This document shows, piece by piece, positions 6,886-10,637 of a stretch of 10,637 nucleotides of DNA. The notes beneath the pieces are model-generated. The model had not been told where the DNA came from and ran no database searches. It worked only from the letters and a program-made list of their open reading frames with translations. The translations under genes and the position numbers were made by a program. The stretch covers positions 1 through 10,637 of the forward strand of contig CAMJES010000047.1 in assembly GCA_946404705.1 (NCBI GenBank), in the 5' to 3' direction. This DNA comes from an uncultured Ruminococcus sp. Lineage in GTDB: Bacteria > Bacillota > Clostridia > Oscillospirales > Ruminococcaceae. How positions within the stretch are numbered: the stretch's first letter is position 1; the number at the start of each line of letters is the position of its first letter.

Positions 6886-7749
6886 ATGAAAAGTAAAAAT
6901 AAAGCTATAATATATATTATTTGTTCGGCGTTCTGCTTTGCGGTGATGAACGCTTCGATCCAGCTTTCGGGAGAACTGCCGTTCATTCAGAAAGTGTTTT
7001 TCCGCAACTTTATTGCAGCGATAGCGGCGTTTATCGTGTTGAAGAAGAACCACATAAAAATTGGCTGCAAAAAGGAAAACAGAATATATATGTTCCTTCG
7101 GGCATTTTGCGGAACGCTTGGAATGCTCTGCAATTTCTATGCGATAGAACATCTTATGCTTGCAGACGCGTCAATGCTGAACAAAATGTCGCCGTTCTTT
7201 GCAGTCGTTTTCTCGGCGATAATTCTAAAGGACAAGCCGACCGTATTTCAGCTTTGCGCCGTTCTGACTGCATTTGTGGGAAGTCTTTTCATCATTAAGC
7301 CGAGCTTTGCAAATGCGGAGTTTTTTCCGTCAATGATAGGCTTTTTGGGAGGACTCGGAGCAGGCGCGGCTTATGCTTTCGTAAGCAAGCTCGGACGAGG
7401 CGGAGAAAAAGGCCCTGTCATAGTGTTATTTTTTTCGGTGTTTTCCTGTGTTTCGGTGCTGCCGTATATAATATTCAATTTCGTGCCGATGACAGCGTTC
7501 CAGACAGCAATGCTGCTTCTGACGGGATTTGCCGCAGCAGGCGGACAGTTCTCCATAACCGCTGCATATACCCATGCACCTGCCCGTGAGGTTTCCGTTT
7601 TCGATTACACGCAGATACTTTTTTCAACTGCACTCGGCTTTTTCCTATTCGGTCAGGTTCCCGACAAATGGAGCTTTGTCGGCTACGGCATAATTATTGC
7701 CGCGGCTGTCGCAATGTTCATTTATAACAACAGAAAAGCTGTAAAATGA
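6886..7749 (+). CDS. EamA/DMT superfamily transporter
   Basis: A 287-aa integral membrane protein of the drug/metabolite transporter superfamily, probably an exporter or permease of a small metabolite; the substrate is unknown. It has the two-repeat EamA layout. About ten hydrophobic segments are visible, five in each half, near residues 6-24, 33-52, 68-88, 94-113, 120-138, 148-167, 177-198, 204-226, 240-254 and 261-281. Typical EamA features are an N-terminal helix followed by RNFIAAIAAF, the segment ADASMLNKMSPFFAVVFSAI at the end of the first repeat, and the matching YTQILFSTALGFFLFGQVP in the second. Length is normal for the family (about 280-300). The start has only a weak site (GGTGA ending 3 nt before the ATG, with a hairpin just upstream). 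No dedicated promoter is obvious, so it may depend on read-through from the kinase or on a promoter inside the kinase gene. Confidence 0.88.
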   Translation: MKSKNKAIIYIICSAFCFAVMNASIQLSGELPFIQKVFFRNFIAAIAAFIVLKKNHIKIGCKKENRIYMFLRAFCGTLGMLCNFYAIEHLMLADASMLNKMSPFFAVVFSAIILKDKPTVFQLCAVLTAFVGSLFIIKPSFANAEFFPSMIGFLGGLGAGAAYAFVSKLGRGGEKGPVIVLFFSVFSCVSVLPYIIFNFVPMTAFQTAMLLLTGFAAAGGQFSITAAYTHAPAREVSVFDYTQILFSTALGFFLFGQVPDKWSFVGYGIIIAAAVAMFIYNNRKAVK

Positions 7750-7806
7750 AATATGTTAAGATTTATATTGCAAAAATATGTCGAAAAATAAAATATAAAC
7801 TTTAAA

Positions 7807-7836
7807 TTTGCAGGATTCAGTATAAAATCCTGCAAA
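7807..7836. repeat. 11-bp perfect inverted repeat upstream of the ANTAR-dap promoter
   Basis: TTTGCAGGATT (7807-7817) and AATCCTGCAAA (7826-7836) are perfect inverted copies around an 8-nt loop, 57 bases after the transporter stop and 5 bases before the -35 box of the next promoter. There is no T-run after it on the plus strand, so it is a poor intrinsic terminator. It could be a protein-binding operator or a weak terminator/processing hairpin for the transporter mRNA. Confidence 0.6.
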
Positions 7837-7841
7837 AGCTA

Positions 7842-7870
7842 TTGACAAAAATGCATTTGTATGTTATCAT
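7842..7870 (+). promoter_or_regulatory. Sigma-A promoter for the ANTAR-dapF-dapL operon
   Basis: A consensus TTGACA (7842-7847), a 17-bp spacer and TATCAT (7865-7870) preceded by TGT, an extended -10. Transcription would start near 7877, giving a leader of about 40 nt. AAAGGAG (7903-7909) then lies 7 nt before the ATG at 7917. Confidence 0.9.
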
Positions 7871-7916
7871 AGTTTTGTCAGCTTGAAAAATAAAGATTTT
7901 TGAAAGGAGTGCGGCA

Positions 7917-8489
7917 ATGTCAGGTTCAAAGGCTCTTATAATTTCACAGAATGAAGAAATGCGCGATAATCTTGCATTGACGGTGAAGTCCTGCGGATTT
8001 GAATTTATTTCCGTTTCGGACGGCAGCGGCGCAAGAAGCACCGTCACCGCAGGCGAATTTGACCTGATAATCCTCAATACTCCGCTTGCAGACGAATACG
8101 GACTGGAGCTTGCGGCTTATATAATGGAAAATACCGCAAGTGCGCTTATCGTTACGGCTGCACAGAAAAATTATGATGAGATTTTTCGTAAAATAGGCGA
8201 TAAGGGCTGCTATATACTCTCAAAGCCGTTCACAAAGTCTGTTCTTGTTCAAGCTATAAATTTCACGGTTTCTGCAAGGAATATGCTGCTCAAAAATGAA
8301 AAGGAGCGCATGGAGCTGGAGAAAAAGCTCTATAATCTCAAGCAGATAAACCGCGCAAAATGCGTACTTATTCAGTATCTCAGAATAACCGAGGAGGACG
8401 CTCACAGGCAGATACAGAAAAGAGCAATGGATCAGCGTGTTCCCGAGGTTGAGGTTGCGCTTGATATTCTGAAAGCGTCTGAAATGTAA
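7917..8489 (+). CDS. Pseudo-receiver/ANTAR RNA-binding antitermination regulator
   Basis: This 190-aa protein has a CheY-like receiver (about 4-118), a coiled-coil linker (about 120-143) and an ANTAR domain (about 132-187). ANTAR domains bind paired hexaloop hairpins in nascent mRNA and prevent termination. The ANTAR core is well kept: INRAKCVLIQYLRITEEDA (Arg146, Ala147, Lys148), then RAMDQR (Ala170, Met171) and EVEVALDIL. The receiver is degenerate. The phosphoacceptor position is Asn54 (LIILNTPL, codon at 8076) and the acidic pair is Ser10-Gln11. Thr80 and Lys103 (SKPF) remain. It should therefore not be switched by normal Asp phosphorylation; dimerisation or ligand binding may control it instead. 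It is the first gene of an operon with dapF (12-nt gap) and dapL. A direct role in controlling those genes is an inference: I did not find a convincing paired-hexaloop target in the window. Confidence 0.9.
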   Translation: MSGSKALIISQNEEMRDNLALTVKSCGFEFISVSDGSGARSTVTAGEFDLIILNTPLADEYGLELAAYIMENTASALIVTAAQKNYDEIFRKIGDKGCYILSKPFTKSVLVQAINFTVSARNMLLKNEKERMELEKKLYNLKQINRAKCVLIQYLRITEEDAHRQIQKRAMDQRVPEVEVALDILKASEM

Positions 8490-8501
8490 GGGAGCGTCTT
8501 T

Positions 8502-9338
8502 ATGCGCTGTACCAAAGTGCAGGGAATTGGCAATGACTACATCTATGTCAACTGTTTTAACGAAACAGTCGAAAATCCCGAAGAGGTTTCGATAAAGGTC
8601 AGCGACCGCCACTTCGGAATTGGCGGTGACGGTCTTGTGCTTATCATGCCTTCCGACAAGGCGGATTTCCGAATGAGAATGTTCAACGCCGACGGTTCGG
8701 AGGGAATGATGTGCGGAAACGCCACGCGCTGCATCGGCAAATATGTCTATGACAACAAGCTCACCGACAAGACCGATATAACCCTTGAAACGAAAAGCGG
8801 AATAAAATATCTGACGCTCCACCCTGAAAACGGCAAGGTCAAGACTGTTGACGTTGACATGGGCGAGCCGATACTTGAACCTAAAAAGATACCGATGATA
8901 GCAGACGGCAGCAGCTTTGTCAACAGACCGATAAACGTAAACGGCAGGTATGTAAATATCACAGCGGTTTCAATGGGAAATCCCCATGCGGTCATATTTA
9001 CAAAGAAGATAGATGAGCTTGACCTTGAAAAAATAGGCCCCGACTATGAAAACAACCCTGTCTTCCCCGAGCGCGTTAATACGGAATTCTGCGAGATAAT
9101 TGACGGAAACACGATAAAAATGCGCGTCTGGGAGCGCGGTTCGGGAGAAACATGGGCCTGCGGAACGGGTGCCTGCGCTTCGGCAACGGCGGCTGTACTG
9201 AACGGTTTCTGCAAAAAGGACGAGCCGATAACCCTTATGCTTCGCGGCGGAAATCTCACCATTACATACCGAAGTGACGGTCATATCATCATGAGCGGAG
9301 CGGCTGAAACCGTATTTGAGGGTGAGATCAAACTTTGA
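8502..9338 (+). CDS. dapF: Diaminopimelate epimerase
   Basis: DapF interconverts LL- and meso-2,6-diaminopimelate, supplying meso-DAP for peptidoglycan and for lysine synthesis. It is a cytoplasmic, cofactor-independent enzyme using two Cys residues. Both are present: Cys71 in MMCGNATRC and Cys220 in ETWACGTGACAS. Other family motifs are QGIGNDYIYVN at the N-terminus, DRHFGIGGDGL (35-45) and FNADGSEG (61-68). The 278-aa length is typical (270-280). The ATG at 8502 follows GGGAG with 7 nt spacing, and the ribosome binding site overlaps the stop codon of the ANTAR gene, so translation is probably coupled. Neighbouring dapL performs the preceding step. Other DapF-fold racemases exist, but the dapL linkage makes the DAP assignment strong. 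Confidence 0.96.
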   Translation: MRCTKVQGIGNDYIYVNCFNETVENPEEVSIKVSDRHFGIGGDGLVLIMPSDKADFRMRMFNADGSEGMMCGNATRCIGKYVYDNKLTDKTDITLETKSGIKYLTLHPENGKVKTVDVDMGEPILEPKKIPMIADGSSFVNRPINVNGRYVNITAVSMGNPHAVIFTKKIDELDLEKIGPDYENNPVFPERVNTEFCEIIDGNTIKMRVWERGSGETWACGTGACASATAAVLNGFCKKDEPITLMLRGGNLTITYRSDGHIIMSGAAETVFEGEIKL

Positions 9339-9354
9339 TTAAGGAAGTGTAAAA

Positions 9355-10563
9355 ATGGCTTATATTAACGAAAATTTTTTGAAGCTTAAAGAGAATTATC
9401 TTTTTATTGATATTGCAAAGCGTCTGAACGCTTACCGCGAGAAAAATCCCGATAAAAAGCTTATCAGAATGGGTATCGGTGATGTTACAAAGCCGCTTGC
9501 GCCTGTTGTTGTTGAAGCGATGAAAAAAGCTGCCGATGAAATGGGCAGACCCGAAACCTTCCGCGGCTATGAGGACAGCGGAAAGGGCTATGATTTTCTC
9601 CGTGAAGCAATTTCCGGATATTATAAAGATAAGCTTGGCGCGGATGTTCCGCCCGATGAAATACTTATCAGCGACGGAGCAAAGAGCGACTGCGGAAATA
9701 TCGTCGATATTTTCAGCAGCAAAAACAAGATCCTGATAACCGATCCTGCATATCCCGTTTATGTTGATTCCAACACAATGAGCGGAAAGGAGATAATCTA
9801 CGCTTCCTCAAACGAGGAGAACGGATTTGCCGCAATGCCTGATGAGAGCGTTGACTGCGATATCATCTATCTCTGCTCGCCGAACAACCCGACCGGTTCG
9901 GTCTATACAAAGGAGCAGCTCAAAGTCTGGGTGGATTATGCGATCAGAAAGAATGCAATCATCATCTTTGACAGCGCTTATGAGGCGTTTATCCGTGACG
10001 AAAACCTTGTAAGGAGCATTTTCACCGTTGAGGGTGCAAGAAAATGCGCTATCGAGATATGCTCGCTTTCCAAAACGGCAGGTTTCACGGGAACTCGCTG
10101 CGGCTACACCGTTATCCCGAAGGAGCTTGAAGCGCAGACGGAGTCGGGCGAAAAGGTAAATGTTGCAAAGATATGGTCAAGACGTCAGGGAAGCAAGTTC
10201 AACGGCGTTTCCTATCCTGTTCAGAGAGCAGCGGAAGCTGTTTTCACCGAGGAGGGACAGAAGCAGACACACGAAGTCATCGACTACTATATGGAAAATG
10301 CTCGTATTATGATTGAAACCTGCGACGAGCTTGGCATCAAATACACAGGCGGCAAGAACTCCCCGTATATCTGGCTCAAATGCCCCGACGGAATGGGCAG
10401 CTGGGAATTTTTCGATTATCTGCTCAATGAGATACAGGTCGTTGGCACTCCCGGCGAAGGCTTCGGCCCGAACGGCAAGGGCTGGTTCAGACTGACAGCC
10501 TTCGGAACAAAGGAGAATACTGTCGAAGCAATGAACAGACTTAAATCGCTGTTGAAAAAATAA
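9355..10563 (+). CDS. dapL: LL-diaminopimelate aminotransferase
   Basis: DapL is a PLP-dependent class I/II aminotransferase that converts tetrahydrodipicolinate and glutamate to LL-diaminopimelate and 2-oxoglutarate. It replaces the three-enzyme succinylase or acetylase branch of lysine synthesis. The 402-aa length is near the family norm (about 410). Visible motifs are IRMGIGDVTKPL, ETFRGYED with GYDFLREAI, ISDGAKSDCGNI, DPAYPVYVD, CSPNNPTGSVYT, the PLP-binding Lys240 in SLSKTAGFTGTRCGY, and the C-terminal TPGEGFGPNGKGWFRLTAFG. It lies 16 nt after dapF with AAGGAAGTG as ribosome binding site, clearly the same operon. Together the two genes convert tetrahydrodipicolinate to meso-DAP in two steps. 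The gene looks intact. Confidence 0.95.
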   Translation: MAYINENFLKLKENYLFIDIAKRLNAYREKNPDKKLIRMGIGDVTKPLAPVVVEAMKKAADEMGRPETFRGYEDSGKGYDFLREAISGYYKDKLGADVPPDEILISDGAKSDCGNIVDIFSSKNKILITDPAYPVYVDSNTMSGKEIIYASSNEENGFAAMPDESVDCDIIYLCSPNNPTGSVYTKEQLKVWVDYAIRKNAIIIFDSAYEAFIRDENLVRSIFTVEGARKCAIEICSLSKTAGFTGTRCGYTVIPKELEAQTESGEKVNVAKIWSRRQGSKFNGVSYPVQRAAEAVFTEEGQKQTHEVIDYYMENARIMIETCDELGIKYTGGKNSPYIWLKCPDGMGSWEFFDYLLNEIQVVGTPGEGFGPNGKGWFRLTAFGTKENTVEAMNRLKSLLKK

Positions 10564-10571
10564 AAAATCCC

Positions 10572-10600
10572 GGGAAGACACAGTGAAATGCTCCCCTTTT
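10572..10600 (+). terminator. Weak terminator candidate after dapL
   Basis: GGGAAG (10572-10577) can pair with CTCCCC (10591-10596) with one A-C mismatch. CA (10579-10580) can then pair with TG (10589-10590) past a bulged A, and the stem is followed by TTTT (10597-10600). It is in the right place, 9 nt after the dapL stop, but the stem is imperfect. Confidence 0.4.
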
Positions 10601-10611
10601 GTTAGACAATG

Positions 10612-10620
10612 TGGTATAAT
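10612..10620 (+). promoter_or_regulatory. Extended -10 promoter element for a gene beyond the window
   Basis: TGG followed by a perfect TATAAT (10615-10620), 17 bases before the window end. No good -35 hexamer is visible at 16-18 bp spacing, so this rests on the extended -10 alone. Confidence 0.45.
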
Positions 10621-10637
10621 AAAGATAAGCCAAAATT

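Noticed and set aside
7881..7909. Hairpin in the ANTAR-operon leader that would hide the ribosome binding site
   Set aside because: The stem is almost all A-T (AAAAAT with ATTTTT) with internal mismatches, and too weak to claim.
2897..8489. Hybrid kinase and ANTAR protein as a EutW/EutV-like two-component pair
   Set aside because: The ANTAR receiver has no phosphoacceptor Asp, the kinase already carries its own intact receiver, and the two genes are separated by a hairpin, a transporter gene and a separate promoter.
8220..8822. Antisense open frame of 200 codons across the ANTAR-dapF junction
   Set aside because: It overlaps two well-supported genes and its product shows no recognisable family features; it is a coding-strand shadow.

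Overview
The window looks like one end of an assembled contig from a Gram-positive, clostridial-type bacterium, most likely a gut Oscillospiraceae/Ruminococcus-like lineage. The signs are a moderately AT-rich genome with AT-rich spacers, sigma-A promoters that often carry extended -10 (TGn) elements, AGGAG-type ribosome binding sites, TTG and GTG starts, an Asp23 (YloU) gene followed by a FakA/YloV gene, and the DapL aminotransferase route to meso-diaminopimelate. The lineage is an inference; no rRNA or other marker gene is present.

Layout. Bases 1-55 are not genomic: they match the Illumina P7/TruSeq read-2 adapter with an index inside. Real sequence starts at about 56, in the middle of a GNAT acetyltransferase gene (+, 5' truncated, to 504). 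A strong hairpin at 507-540 separates it from the convergent minus-strand pair yloU (2570-2211) and fakA/yloV (2178-544). That pair is driven by a clear promoter at 2602-2630, which also shows that the Asp23 protein starts at a TTG at 2570. Divergent from it is a very large hybrid sensor histidine kinase (2897-6835) with its own extended -10 promoter and a roughly 120-nt leader that can fold. A hairpin (6845-6873) lies between the kinase and an EamA-type drug/metabolite transporter (6886-7749).

The last block is a tight three-gene operon (7917-10563) with a consensus promoter: a receiver-ANTAR regulator, diaminopimelate epimerase (dapF) and LL-diaminopimelate aminotransferase (dapL). DapL makes LL-DAP from tetrahydrodipicolinate and DapF converts it to meso-DAP, so the two enzymes are consecutive steps towards lysine and peptidoglycan cross-links. 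The regulator has lost the phosphoacceptor Asp (Asn54) and the acidic pair of its receiver while keeping an intact-looking ANTAR RNA-binding domain. Its position at the head of a DAP operon is the most interesting biological feature here.

No mobile element, CRISPR array, tRNA, rRNA or defence system is visible. Apart from the pseudo-receiver ANTAR protein, the kinase with a dead GGDEF-like domain and a few RNA-structure candidates, the content is ordinary chromosomal housekeeping.
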